This document shows, piece after piece, positions 55,685-64,000 of a stretch of DNA of 64,000 nt. The translations under genes were made by a program, and so were the position numbers. The DNA is taken from the NCBI RefSeq assembly GCF_005144715.1, contig NZ_SWKR01000001.1, positions 576,388 through 640,387 of the forward strand, in the 5' to 3' direction. The notes under the pieces were generated by a model. It did not search any database and was not told the DNA's origin. It saw only the letters and a list, made by a program, of their open reading frames with translations. Every line of letters starts with the position of its first letter. Position 1 is the first letter of the stretch. The stretch comes from Sphingomonas baiyangensis. Its GTDB lineage: Bacteria; Pseudomonadota; Alphaproteobacteria; Sphingomonadales; Sphingomonadaceae.

Positions 55685-57961
55685 GTGGCGCGCTGGACGG
55701 CGGCGGCGGTGCTCGCCGCGCTGCTCATCATCCTGGCGAGCCTTGCCGATGCGCGCGCGGCATCGGCGGCGTCGCAGACGCTGTTCGTCGAACTGTTCGT
55801 CAACGGAGCGCCGCGTGCCACGCTTGCCGAACTGCGGATCGAGGACGAGCGCATGACGATGGCCGCATCGGTACTGCGCGACGCCGGTGTCGCCGTGCGC
55901 GGCGAGGCGGAGATCGACCTGGCCGCCGCCGGTTTCTCGCCGGCCTATGACGCGCTTCGCCAGACCCTGCACCTGACCGTGCCTGCCGCGCTGCTCCCTA
56001 TCAGCCGTCGAAGCGGCCCCGCGCGCGAGCGGGTGCTCGCCGACGTCGCGACGGGGGCGGCGTTCAATTACGATGCTTTCGTCCAGACCAGCGGGGGCCG
56101 CACCAGCGCTTCCCTGTGGAGCGAGGCGCGCCTGTTCGGTGCTTTCGGCAACCTGTCGACGACGGGGGTGGTGCGCGCGGGCTCGGGTCTCGGCAACGGC
56201 TATCTGCGCTACGACACGCGGCTGCGCCACGTCGATGCCGACCGCGCGCTGGTGTTTACCGGCGGCGACCTCATCACCGGGGCGATGGCCTGGACACGTC
56301 CCGTTCGACTGGGCGGCGTGCAGATCGGCCGTAACTTCCGCTCGCGCCCCGACCTCGTCACCATGCCGCTGCCGAGCTTCTCGGGCGAGGCCGCGGTGCC
56401 GAGCGCCGTCGACCTGTTCATCGACGGCTATCGCCAGCAGAGCGACAGCGTGGCGCCGGGCCGCTTCGTCGTCGACGGGATGCCCGTCGTCAGCGGTGCG
56501 GGCACCGCGACGATCGTCACCACCGATGCCGTCGGCCGCCAGGTCGCGACCAGCGTTCCCTTCTATGTCGCGCCCGACCTGCTGCGCCCCGGCCTTGTCG
56601 ATTTTTCGGCCGAGATCGGGCTGGTGCGCAAGCGCTACGGCCTCGACAGCTTCGCCTATGGCCGCGCGGCGGCCAGCGGCTTCGTGCGCCGCGGCATGAC
56701 GCCGCGCCTGACGCTCGAGGCAAATGGCGAATGGTCCGAGCGAAGCGCGGCTTTGGGCGCGGGCGCGGTCTGGATGCCCGGCCTGTTCGGCACGCTGAGC
56801 GCCAGCGTCATCGCATCGCGTGCCGATGGCACGTCGGGGACGCAGATCACCGCCGGCTACCAATATACGGGGCGCAGCTTCTCGTTCGCGGCCGAGCATC
56901 GCCGCCGGTCGGACGGCTTTCGCACGCTTGCCGATTTCGACCTGCGCGACATGCCCGCCGGCGGCAGCAGCACCCGCGCGATCGCCAGCCTCAACCTCGA
57001 TCGCTGGGGCAGCATCGGTGCGGGCTATATCGACGTGAAGCCGTTGCGCGGCGCGCGTGCGCGGCTGGCGACGGCATCCTGGTCGGTGCCCGTCACGCGC
57101 TCGGCCTTCGCGTTCGTCAGTGCCGACTACGATCTCGACCGGCGCGCCGTTTCGGGTCAGTTCCGCATCGCCTTTCCGCTGGGCGGCGGCAGCGCGAGCA
57201 CTGGCGTGGGCCGCGACCGTGGCCGCGGCTTCCAGACGCAGGCCGAGTATAGCCGCGCGGCACCGCTCACCGGCGGCATCGGCATCAACGCCGGCGCCGC
57301 GATCGACGAGCGCGGCCGCACTTATGGCCAGGGCGAAGCGGTGTTTCGCACCCACAGCGCGCAATTCACCGTCGGCGGCTCGATCGCCGATCGCCGCGGC
57401 GCGGTCTGGGCCGGCGCATCGGGATCGGTCGTGTCGCTCGACGGCGGCATCTTCGCCGCCAACGACGTGAGCGACGCCTTTGCCGTCGTGTCGACCGGCG
57501 GCATTGCCGACGTGCCCGTGCATTACGAGAATCAGCTGGTCGGCAAGACCGACGCCCGTGGTCACCTGCTGATCCCGCGTATCATCGCCTATCAGCCGGC
57601 TACGGTCTCGATCGATCCGATGAAGCTCGAGGCCGGGCTGATGCCTACCGCCGTCCGCCGCCGCATCGCCGTGGCGGAAGGAGCCGCCACCGTCATCGCC
57701 ATGCCGATCCGCACGCTGCGCAGCGCCACGATCGCGCTGGTCGACGATGGCGGCCAGCCGATTACCGCAGGCGCGGTCGCCACGCTTGCCGACGGGACGC
57801 AGAGCATCGTCGGCTGGGACGGAATCCTCTATGTCGAGGATGTCGCACAGGCGCGCTCGATCGCGATCCGCCAGCCCGATGGCGCGCAATGCCGCGCCGC
57901 CGTCGCCGATCTCGACGGCGCCGTGTCGTTCGACCGGCGGGAGCATGTGACATGTCACTGA
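55685..57961 (+). CDS. Outer-membrane fimbrial usher (CsuD-like)
   Basis: A 758-residue usher with signal region (LAALLIILASLADARA) and N-terminal domain (LFVELFVNGAPRATLAELRI). The barrel and plug follow: VDLFIDGYRQQSDSVAPGRF and VVDGMPVVSGAGTATIVTTD mark the plug region near 235-280, FYVAPDLLRPGLVDFSAEIG is the returning strand, and the C-terminal beta domains end DGAQCRAAVADLDGAVSFDR. Starts with GTG 55685 after a short gap; overlaps the tip gene by 10 bases. Confidence 0.92.
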   Translation: MARWTAAAVLAALLIILASLADARAASAASQTLFVELFVNGAPRATLAELRIEDERMTMAASVLRDAGVAVRGEAEIDLAAAGFSPAYDALRQTLHLTVPAALLPISRRSGPARERVLADVATGAAFNYDAFVQTSGGRTSASLWSEARLFGAFGNLSTTGVVRAGSGLGNGYLRYDTRLRHVDADRALVFTGGDLITGAMAWTRPVRLGGVQIGRNFRSRPDLVTMPLPSFSGEAAVPSAVDLFIDGYRQQSDSVAPGRFVVDGMPVVSGAGTATIVTTDAVGRQVATSVPFYVAPDLLRPGLVDFSAEIGLVRKRYGLDSFAYGRAAASGFVRRGMTPRLTLEANGEWSERSAALGAGAVWMPGLFGTLSASVIASRADGTSGTQITAGYQYTGRSFSFAAEHRRRSDGFRTLADFDLRDMPAGGSSTRAIASLNLDRWGSIGAGYIDVKPLRGARARLATASWSVPVTRSAFAFVSADYDLDRRAVSGQFRIAFPLGGGSASTGVGRDRGRGFQTQAEYSRAAPLTGGIGINAGAAIDERGRTYGQGEAVFRTHSAQFTVGGSIADRRGAVWAGASGSVVSLDGGIFAANDVSDAFAVVSTGGIADVPVHYENQLVGKTDARGHLLIPRIIAYQPATVSIDPMKLEAGLMPTAVRRRIAVAEGAATVIAMPIRTLRSATIALVDDGGQPITAGAVATLADGTQSIVGWDGILYVEDVAQARSIAIRQPDGAQCRAAVADLDGAVSFDRREHVTCH

Positions 57962-58899
57962 TCCTGCGACTGGCCGCGCTCGTCCTCGCCATGGTCGCCG
58001 CGGCGCCCGCCGACGCCGCCTGCACGATCGGCTCGGGCAATGCAGCCTTCGGCACGGGCAGCTCCTACGCCGTCCGCCAGAACGGTATCGCCGCGACGAG
58101 CACCGGCGCGGGACTGCGCTGCAACGGTTCGATCATCACGCTGCTGGGCGGCAACTCGGCGCGTGCCACGATGACGAGCGCCAACGGATTTCAGCTGAAG
58201 CAGGGCAGCGATAGCATCGCCTATACCGTGAGCGCCGATCCCAATGGCGCCTATCCGTTCACGCAAGGCGGCACGATCGACTATTTTAATCCGCAGCTCC
58301 TATCGCTGCTGACGATCCTGAACGGCAGTTCGTTCGCGCCGCAGATCCACGCGCGGCTGGCGGGCGGAGCCAATGTCGCGGCGGGCACCTATACCGACAC
58401 GCTGACGGTCCAGTGGGCCTATACGATCTGCTACGGCGTCAACCTGTCGGGCATCTGCATCCTGGGCGAGAGCGGAACCGGCACCTCGACGATCCAGGTC
58501 GCGATCACCGTGACCAAGGATTGCCGGATCGACGCACCGGCGCTGTCGTTCGGCACCGCCGCCCTCGTCTCGCAATTCGCCGAGGTGACGCAGACGCTTC
58601 GCGCCGACTGCACCAAGGATACCGCCTTCACCGTATCGCTCTCGGCCGGCGGCAACAGATCGGCACGCCCCTGGCGCGCGATGCGCGACGCCGGGGGGAA
58701 CACGCTGCGCTACAATCTGTACCGCGCTGACGGGTCGACGATCTGGGACGAGAGCAATCCGCTGACCTCGACCACGCCCGGCACCGGCGCACTGACCCCC
58801 GCAATCCCCTTCACCTATCGCGCCCGCATCGACTCCTCACAAGCCACGCCGGCCGCGGGGGCCTATAGCGACATCGTCAGCGTACTAGTCAGCTTCTAA
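57952..58899 (+). CDS. Two-domain spore coat U protein, pilus tip adhesin (CsuE-like)
   Basis: A 315-residue protein with signal peptide (ILRLAALVLAMVAAAPADA) and two SCPU domains: about 22-165 (ends AAGTYTDTLTVQW) and about 185-315 (TVTKDCRIDAPALSFGTAA ... AAGAYSDIVSVLVSF). Two-domain architecture at the end of a Csu operon marks the tip adhesin, which in Acinetobacter binds abiotic surfaces through hydrophobic loops. GGGAG lies 9 bases before the ATG, inside the usher gene. 58900-59135 holds no gene I can support. Confidence 0.85.
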   Translation: MSLILRLAALVLAMVAAAPADAACTIGSGNAAFGTGSSYAVRQNGIAATSTGAGLRCNGSIITLLGGNSARATMTSANGFQLKQGSDSIAYTVSADPNGAYPFTQGGTIDYFNPQLLSLLTILNGSSFAPQIHARLAGGANVAAGTYTDTLTVQWAYTICYGVNLSGICILGESGTGTSTIQVAITVTKDCRIDAPALSFGTAALVSQFAEVTQTLRADCTKDTAFTVSLSAGGNRSARPWRAMRDAGGNTLRYNLYRADGSTIWDESNPLTSTTPGTGALTPAIPFTYRARIDSSQATPAAGAYSDIVSVLVSF

Positions 58900-59135
58900 C
58901 ACCGCGAATAGCCGGAAAGGTTGTTTGATCTCGAAATCCTAGGCTTCTGAATGCCGAGCACATTCACGCCAGGCGCGAAGCAAAACGGCACGTCGCGATC
59001 TGTGCAATTACCTAGTGTTCCAGCCGCCTGTCATAATAGAACTGGCGCGCTGTCTCACGAAACGAACGTCCCGCCGCTATCAATCCAACCGCCCGCTGCA
59101 ACAGATCAGTCGAACGGGACTTCATCATTACAATA

Positions 59136-59172
59136 GCAGGGGCAGCGCCGACGTGCACGGCACTGCCCCTGC
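59136..59172 (-). terminator. Terminator hairpin after the GH3-TonB operon
   Basis: gcaggggcagcgccg (59136-59150) pairs with cggcactgcccctgc (59158-59172) over 15 bp with one mismatch and a 7-base loop, 8 bases beyond the TonB receptor stop. On the minus strand it is followed by tattgtaatgatg, moderately T-rich. Confidence 0.75.
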
Positions 59173-59179
59173 TTCGGCT

Positions 59180-61813
59180 TCAGAAGTTCACGCGCGCACG
59201 CACACCATAGGTCTGCGCGTCGTTGAGGAAGCGGATGTTGAGCGACGAGCCCACCAGCGCCTTGAGCGAGGCCTGCTGATCGGTGAAATTCGCCGCCCAT
59301 GCCTCGAGGCGATAGCGCCCAAGCGTATAGCCGACGCCGAGGTTGAGCGTTGTGAAGCCCTGCTGACGATCGGGGAAGCCTGCCTCGAGCGCGGTCTGCC
59401 GTGTTCCGTCGAGGAACACGATATCGTCCTCGTTGAACTGTGAGAGGAAGAAGGACGACCGGTAGTTGAACAGCGCCTGCCAGTCGAACCGACCCTCGCC
59501 GATGTCGAACCATTGCGAGAGCTTGGCACTGAGGTTGACGCGCGAGGCCAGCGGCAGCCGGTTGCCCGCCAGGCTGATGAGCGGCGATTCGCCGCCGGCA
59601 TCGAAGTCCTGCGCGCGGGCATCGGCTACCACGCCTTCGGTGATCTCGGTATCAAGATAGGCGAAGTTGAGGTCGAGGCCGAAATTGCCCGGCAGTTGCA
59701 GCCGCGTCTCGGCCTCGAGGCCGTAGATGCGCGACGCGCCGATGTTGCGATTGACGAGCGAGTAGCCGTTGCAGACGGGTGGTGCCTGCGTTTCGTCCAG
59801 ATTGATGCAGGTCAGGTCCTGAAACACCTGGTCCTGATAATCGTAGTAGAAGCCCGTGACGTTGAACACCGCACGGCGCCCGAACGCGCGGAAGCTGTTG
59901 CGGCTGCCGATCTCGAACACCGTCAGGTTTTCAGGGCGAAACTCCTCGGGGATCGGCGAATTGTTGAAACTGTCGTTGAAGCCGCCCGATTTGTGGCCCG
60001 TCGAAACCTTGGCATAGACCATGTTGTCGTCGGTGACGTCGAATTCGACGCCGGCGCGATAATCGAAGAAATTGAACGCCGCCGAGCCCACCTGCTGTTC
60101 GGGAATCGTCAGATTGGCGTAGCTGAAACCGCCATTGGTGTTGGTGGGGCAGGTGACGAAGCCGTTGTCGATATCGGGCCGCGTGAAGCAGGTCCCCAGC
60201 GGATTGGCGCCGCTGGCGATCGCGCCGATCTGCTGGATGAGCGTGTCGCGCGCGCCGGGCGTGCGGATGCCCTCGATCAGGAACTGCGCCTGGCCCTGCG
60301 GCGTGTTGATGCCGCTCACGTCGAAATTGGGTCGGTCGAGCAGTGCGGGGCGGAAGCCTTCGGTGCCGAGGCGCGTACCGATGCAGCACGCGAAATCAGC
60401 GCCGCCCAGCGTCAGCGCCCAGTTGCCGCCGATGCCGAAGCGCGACTTGCGCTCGTCGGTATAGCGCATGCCGCCCAATATGCGCAGCCGGTCGGTCACG
60501 TCGAAGGTCGCGTCGACGAAGAAGGCGTAGCTCTCGCCATCGACGTCGGGCATCGTGAACTCGGTGCCCGAATAGCAGCAATAGCCGCGATCGGCGACGG
60601 CCATGTAGCCGACCTGCTGGTCTTCCTTGAAATAGAAGCCGCCTAGGTTCCAGCGCAGCCGCTGGCTGGCATCGGCGGTGGCGCGCACCTCATAGACCTG
60701 GCTTTGCGAACGGCTCTGCCAGAAATTGTTCGAGAAATTGTCGAACTGCACCGCCGAATAGTCGCGGCCCGGCCAGGCGATGCTCTCGCTGCTGGCATTG
60801 GCCTGGAAGAAATCGACCGAGCGGTAGCTGCCCGTCGCCTCGATCGCGAAGGTGTCGAAGCCGTAGCGCACGCGGCCCTGCACGCCCCACAGCTCGTTCT
60901 CCATCACCCCCTGCTGGCCGCGATACACCACGTCGCGCAGCTCGAGCTGCTCGGGGCGCAGACCCGTCGCCTGCACCGCGGCGAAGATGTTGGCGCCGGG
61001 ATAGCCAGTGCCCGTTTCCTTGCCGTAATCGCCGACGACCGACAGCGACAGCCGGTCGCTCGGTTCCCACAATAGCGAGAGGCGTCCGGCATAATTCTCC
61101 TCGAGCCCGGCGGGGCGCAGCCGGCTCGCCTGCGGATCGGGCGAGGCGTTGCGGAAGCCATAGTCGCGATCGACATAATAGCCCGAGACGCGCGCGGCGA
61201 AGGTGCTGCCGAGCGGGATGTTGAGCGCGCCCTCTGCCGCCCAGCTGTTGCGATTGGCATATTCGGCCTGCGCATAGCCGCCCCATTCGCCGAGCCGCGG
61301 CTTGGCGGTGATGATGTTGAGCGTGCCCGCCAGCGCGTTGCGGCCGTAGAGCGTGCCCTGCGGCCCCTTGTTCACCTCGACGCGCTCGAGATCGTAGAAC
61401 ATCAGGCCCAGTCCACGCGGGCGGGGGATGTAGGTGCCGTTCAGATGCGGCGCCGCACCCGGATCGCCGAGCTCGGTATTGTTCGACGAGCCGACGCCGC
61501 GGATGAATATCTCGATATTGCCTTCCTGATTGGCGATGTTGAGGCCGGGCACCGCTGTCTGCAGGTTGCGCAGTTCGGTGATGCCGCTCTTGCGCAGATC
61601 GTCGCCAGTGAACGCCTGCACGACGCCCGAGACGTCCTGGAGGTTTTCTTCGCGGCGGTTGGCGGTGACGACGATGTCGACGTCGCGCGCGTCATTTTCC
61701 TCGGCAGTCGGGCTGGTCGACTGGTCCTGCGGTACCTCTTCCTGCGCCCACACAGGCGTTGCCGCCGTGCCTGCCAGCAGGAGCGCTACGATCGAAAGCT
61801 TGGTGCGATGCAT
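59180..61813 (-). CDS. TonB-dependent receptor of a glycan-use locus
   Basis: An 877-residue receptor: signal peptide IVALLLAGTAATPVWAQ, DVDIVVTANRREENLQDVSG, plug with ELRNLQTAVPGLNIANQEGN, FIRGVGSSNNTELGD, LERVEVNKGPQGTLYGRNAL (in part) and GTLNIITAKP; barrel end AQTYGVRARVNF. This is the type common in sphingomonads for carbohydrate or aromatic uptake. GGGGAGGAA lies 4 bases before ATG 61813. It follows the GH3 gene by 19 bases on the same strand, suggesting it imports an oligosaccharide that the enzyme cuts. Confidence 0.9.
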   Translation of the reverse strand: MHRTKLSIVALLLAGTAATPVWAQEEVPQDQSTSPTAEENDARDVDIVVTANRREENLQDVSGVVQAFTGDDLRKSGITELRNLQTAVPGLNIANQEGNIEIFIRGVGSSNNTELGDPGAAPHLNGTYIPRPRGLGLMFYDLERVEVNKGPQGTLYGRNALAGTLNIITAKPRLGEWGGYAQAEYANRNSWAAEGALNIPLGSTFAARVSGYYVDRDYGFRNASPDPQASRLRPAGLEENYAGRLSLLWEPSDRLSLSVVGDYGKETGTGYPGANIFAAVQATGLRPEQLELRDVVYRGQQGVMENELWGVQGRVRYGFDTFAIEATGSYRSVDFFQANASSESIAWPGRDYSAVQFDNFSNNFWQSRSQSQVYEVRATADASQRLRWNLGGFYFKEDQQVGYMAVADRGYCCYSGTEFTMPDVDGESYAFFVDATFDVTDRLRILGGMRYTDERKSRFGIGGNWALTLGGADFACCIGTRLGTEGFRPALLDRPNFDVSGINTPQGQAQFLIEGIRTPGARDTLIQQIGAIASGANPLGTCFTRPDIDNGFVTCPTNTNGGFSYANLTIPEQQVGSAAFNFFDYRAGVEFDVTDDNMVYAKVSTGHKSGGFNDSFNNSPIPEEFRPENLTVFEIGSRNSFRAFGRRAVFNVTGFYYDYQDQVFQDLTCINLDETQAPPVCNGYSLVNRNIGASRIYGLEAETRLQLPGNFGLDLNFAYLDTEITEGVVADARAQDFDAGGESPLISLAGNRLPLASRVNLSAKLSQWFDIGEGRFDWQALFNYRSSFFLSQFNEDDIVFLDGTRQTALEAGFPDRQQGFTTLNLGVGYTLGRYRLEAWAANFTDQQASLKALVGSSLNIRFLNDAQTYGVRARVNF

Positions 61814-61832
61814 GATATTCCTCCCCCGTTTT

Positions 61833-64000
61833 TTATAGAGACCGCGAACACGCGATCTGGCCGGTCCCTGCCTGTGCGAGCGTTGCGCCCGAAATGGTGA
61901 TGTCCATGGTGCCGCTGGTCTGGATGGCGAGCGGCTGCGTGACGCGCGTCATGTCGGCGCCGCTGCGGACGAAACATGCCAGCGGCACCGCGATGCGTGT
62001 CCATTCGCCACGCGGCGCGGCGCGCAGCGGTGCCTCGATGGCGACCGTACCGCCGCACCCCTCGCCGCAACCGACGCCCAGCGTCACCGGCGCGCTCGGC
62101 GCGCGGTCGACGCGAAGCTCGATCTCGATCGCCAGATCGCCATTGGCCTCGCGCGTCAGATCGACGGGATCGCGCCCGACGATCGCCGCCACGGCGTCGC
62201 CCCTGCCCGTCCAGCGCAGGCGGACGCTGTCCTCCTGCGCCGTGCGATCGGCGGCATTCGCGCTGATGAGATCGGGACCGGGGTTCGCCGTCAGCGCACC
62301 CGGCGCGCCGATCAGCAGCTGTCGACCCTGGCCGGTCCGCCCGGCGGCGAACAGGATATTGGGGTCGGCATTGGCAGTCGTCACGCGCGCTTCGGGGAGC
62401 GGTGCCAGCTCGCCCTTGTCCTTCAGCGTCAGACCATAGCCATAGGCGAACAGCGGGTCGTAGTTCTTGTCGCCGGTGTTGAGGGCGGTGTCGTCGCTTT
62501 CGCGCGGCCAGCTATAGGGCAGCTTGCCGGTGAAGTCGGCCTTGCCGAACAGCATGTCGGCGACGCCGCCGCCCTCGGAGCCGGGCAGCCAGGCGGCGAC
62601 GAACGCGTCGGAGGCGTTGAGCTGCGGGTTCACCCATAGCGGCCGGCCCGACAGGAACACCGATATCGTCGGGATGCCTGCGGCCTTGAGGCGGCGCAGC
62701 AGCGCCAGATGCTCGCCCGTATCGTCAAAGCCCACATCGGTGCGGTCGCCCTGGAACTCGGCATAGGGCGTCTCGCCATAGACGACGACCGCCACGTCGG
62801 GCCGCTCGGTGAAGCTGCCATCGGCCGAGTGGGTGACGCTGCCGCCCGCCGCCTTCGCCTCGGCCGCCATTGCCTCGGCGATCGTCTGGCCGTTGGGGAA
62901 GTCGGCGCGCGTCGTGCCGGTGCCCTGCCAGGTCAGCGTCCAGCCGCCCGTCTGCATCGTCAGGTTGTCGGCGCCGTCGCCTGCCACGAGGATGCGCGCG
63001 CCTGGCTTCAGCGGCAGCACCGAGCCGGCGTTCTTGAGCAGCACCAGCGATTCGCGCACCGCCTGGCGCGCGACCGCGCGATGATCGGCACTGCCGAGCA
63101 GATCGAACCGCCCGGCATAGGGCCGCTGCGAGGGCCTCGCCGCCTCGAACAGCCCCGCGCGCAGCTTGACGCGCAGGATGCGCCGCACCGCATCGTCGAG
63201 CACTGCCATCGGCAGCGATCCGTCCTTCGCCTGCGCCAGCGTGTTGGTCCACAGCCCCTTCCAGCTGTCGGGCGCCATCGCCATGTCGAGCCCGGCGATG
63301 AAGGTCTGGCGGCAGTTGTCGGGCGTGCAGCCGGGCACCTGGCCATGGCCGTTCCAGTCACCCACCAACAGCCCGTCGAATCCCCAGCGATCCTTGACGA
63401 CGCCGCGCAGCAGCGGGCGATGCCCGTGCATCTTCACGCCGTTCCAGCTCGAGAAGCTCACCATGATCGACTGCACGCCCGCCTCGATCGCGGGAATGTA
63501 CGGCGCGGCGAACAGCCGGCGCAGATCGGCCTCGCTCACCTGCGTGTCGCCCTGGTCCTTGCCGCCCAGAGTGCCGCCGTCGCCGAGGAAATGCTTGGCG
63601 GTGGCGATGATGTGGGGGCCGCGCAGCCAGTCGGCATCGCCCACCCTGCCCTGCAACCCCTCGATCAGCGGGTGTGCATACGAGGTCGCGATCTCGGGAT
63701 GCTCGCCGAACCCCTCATAGGTGCGCCCCCAGCGATCGTCGCGCACCACCGCCAGCGTCGGCGCGAAGGTCCAGTCGAGCCCCGTCACGCGCATCTCGAT
63801 CGCCGTCACCTCGCCGATGCGGCGCATCAGCTCGGGGTTCCGCGCGGCGCCGAGACCGATATTGTGCGGAAACAGCGTCGCGCCGACGATGTTGTTGTGG
63901 CCGTGCACCGCATCCGATCCCCACATCACCGGGATGCGCGGCAGCGTGCCGTTGGGGCGCATCGAGGCGGCGTGGAACGCATCGGCCAGCGCCAGCCACT
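61833..64000 (-). CDS. Glycoside hydrolase family 3 beta-glucosidase, 5' end missing
   Basis: At least 722 codons; the frame stays open to the window edge (WLALADAFHAAS before MRPNGTLPRIPVMWGSDAVH). GH3 motifs: GHNNIVGATLFPHNIGLG, LDWTFAPTLAVVRDDRWGRTYEGFGE (in part), TAKHFLGDGGT near the acid/base region and FDGLLVGDWNGHGQVPG, where Asp of GDW is the expected nucleophile. C-terminal (alpha/beta)6 sandwich from about residue 300 (SGRPLWVNPQLNASDAFVAA, GKLPYSWPRESDD) is followed by a beta-rich domain (DPVDLTREANGDLAIEIELR) that may bind carbohydrate. Resembles exo-beta-1,3/1,4-glucan hydrolases. Likely periplasmic; the signal peptide would be beyond the edge. Confidence 0.9.
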   Translation of the reverse strand, partial: WLALADAFHAASMRPNGTLPRIPVMWGSDAVHGHNNIVGATLFPHNIGLGAARNPELMRRIGEVTAIEMRVTGLDWTFAPTLAVVRDDRWGRTYEGFGEHPEIATSYAHPLIEGLQGRVGDADWLRGPHIIATAKHFLGDGGTLGGKDQGDTQVSEADLRRLFAAPYIPAIEAGVQSIMVSFSSWNGVKMHGHRPLLRGVVKDRWGFDGLLVGDWNGHGQVPGCTPDNCRQTFIAGLDMAMAPDSWKGLWTNTLAQAKDGSLPMAVLDDAVRRILRVKLRAGLFEAARPSQRPYAGRFDLLGSADHRAVARQAVRESLVLLKNAGSVLPLKPGARILVAGDGADNLTMQTGGWTLTWQGTGTTRADFPNGQTIAEAMAAEAKAAGGSVTHSADGSFTERPDVAVVVYGETPYAEFQGDRTDVGFDDTGEHLALLRRLKAAGIPTISVFLSGRPLWVNPQLNASDAFVAAWLPGSEGGGVADMLFGKADFTGKLPYSWPRESDDTALNTGDKNYDPLFAYGYGLTLKDKGELAPLPEARVTTANADPNILFAAGRTGQGRQLLIGAPGALTANPGPDLISANAADRTAQEDSVRLRWTGRGDAVAAIVGRDPVDLTREANGDLAIEIELRVDRAPSAPVTLGVGCGEGCGGTVAIEAPLRAAPRGEWTRIAVPLACFVRSGADMTRVTQPLAIQTSGTMDITISGATLAQAGTGQIACSRSL

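Noticed and set aside
54923..57958. Open frame of 1011 codons on the minus strand
   Set aside because: It spans the antisense of the pilus chaperone and usher genes; its composition (Arg, His, Ala, Asp) and lack of motifs mark it as a shadow.

Overview
The window is GC-rich, densely coded DNA with no recognisable insertion sequence, prophage or CRISPR array. Gene content (several TonB-dependent receptors, an aerobic-type CobS/CobT cobaltochelatase pair, a fused 5-oxoprolinase, a Csu-type pilus, DUF3034 and TorF beta-barrels) points to an alphaproteobacterium of the Sphingomonas type. That assignment is inferred from gene families, not from an rRNA gene.

Layout. 1-7.9 kb: end of a Gfo/Idh/MocA oxidoreductase, dihydropteroate synthase, a GNAT enzyme, a methyltransferase with a signal-like N-terminus, a long intergenic palindrome, an exported M3 peptidase and a TonB-dependent receptor with a Gly/Arg-rich insert. 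7.9-12.3 kb: divergent block of an exported truncated haemoglobin and DUF3034 protein on one side, and a periplasmic cupredoxin plus a membrane GGDEF-EAL protein on the other. 12.4-17.3 kb: tRNA-Pro, then a cobalamin riboswitch leading a B12 uptake operon (btuB, btuF-like, btuC, btuD). 17.3-23.4 kb: 5-oxoproline operon (fused oxoprolinase, DUF969, DUF979, DUF2891). 23.5-27.9 kb: seven-gene operon of small VOC, GST, SRPBCC and DUF1428 proteins divergent from an HxlR regulator with a C-terminal extension. 28.0-31.7 kb: cobS and cobT with an MntA-HepT toxin-antitoxin pair between them, then a ribbon-helix-helix protein.

31.7-40.5 kb: a full kdp potassium operon (TorF-like porin, a 27-residue membrane peptide, kdpF, A, B, C, D, E) on the minus strand. 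40.6-48.9 kb: siderophore-type TonB receptor plus M14 peptidase, divergent from an ABC ATPase, two DUF3526-type permeases and a methyltransferase; this looks like one import or export system of unknown substrate. 48.9-49.5 kb: a probable gene remnant and a small hypothetical protein. 49.6-53.8 kb: NarL-type regulator, hybrid histidine kinase, single receiver, and a divergent Hpt protein. 53.9-58.9 kb: archaic (Csu) chaperone-usher pilus operon. 59.1-64.0 kb: a glycoside hydrolase family 3 enzyme (running off the window) followed by a TonB receptor, i.e. a small glycan-use locus.

The most unusual points are the MntA-HepT pair translationally coupled into the cobS-cobT operon, the haemoglobin/cupredoxin/c-di-GMP block, the TorF porin plus extra micro-peptide heading kdp, the HxlR-controlled detoxification-like operon, and the TonB/M14/DUF3526 transporter block.
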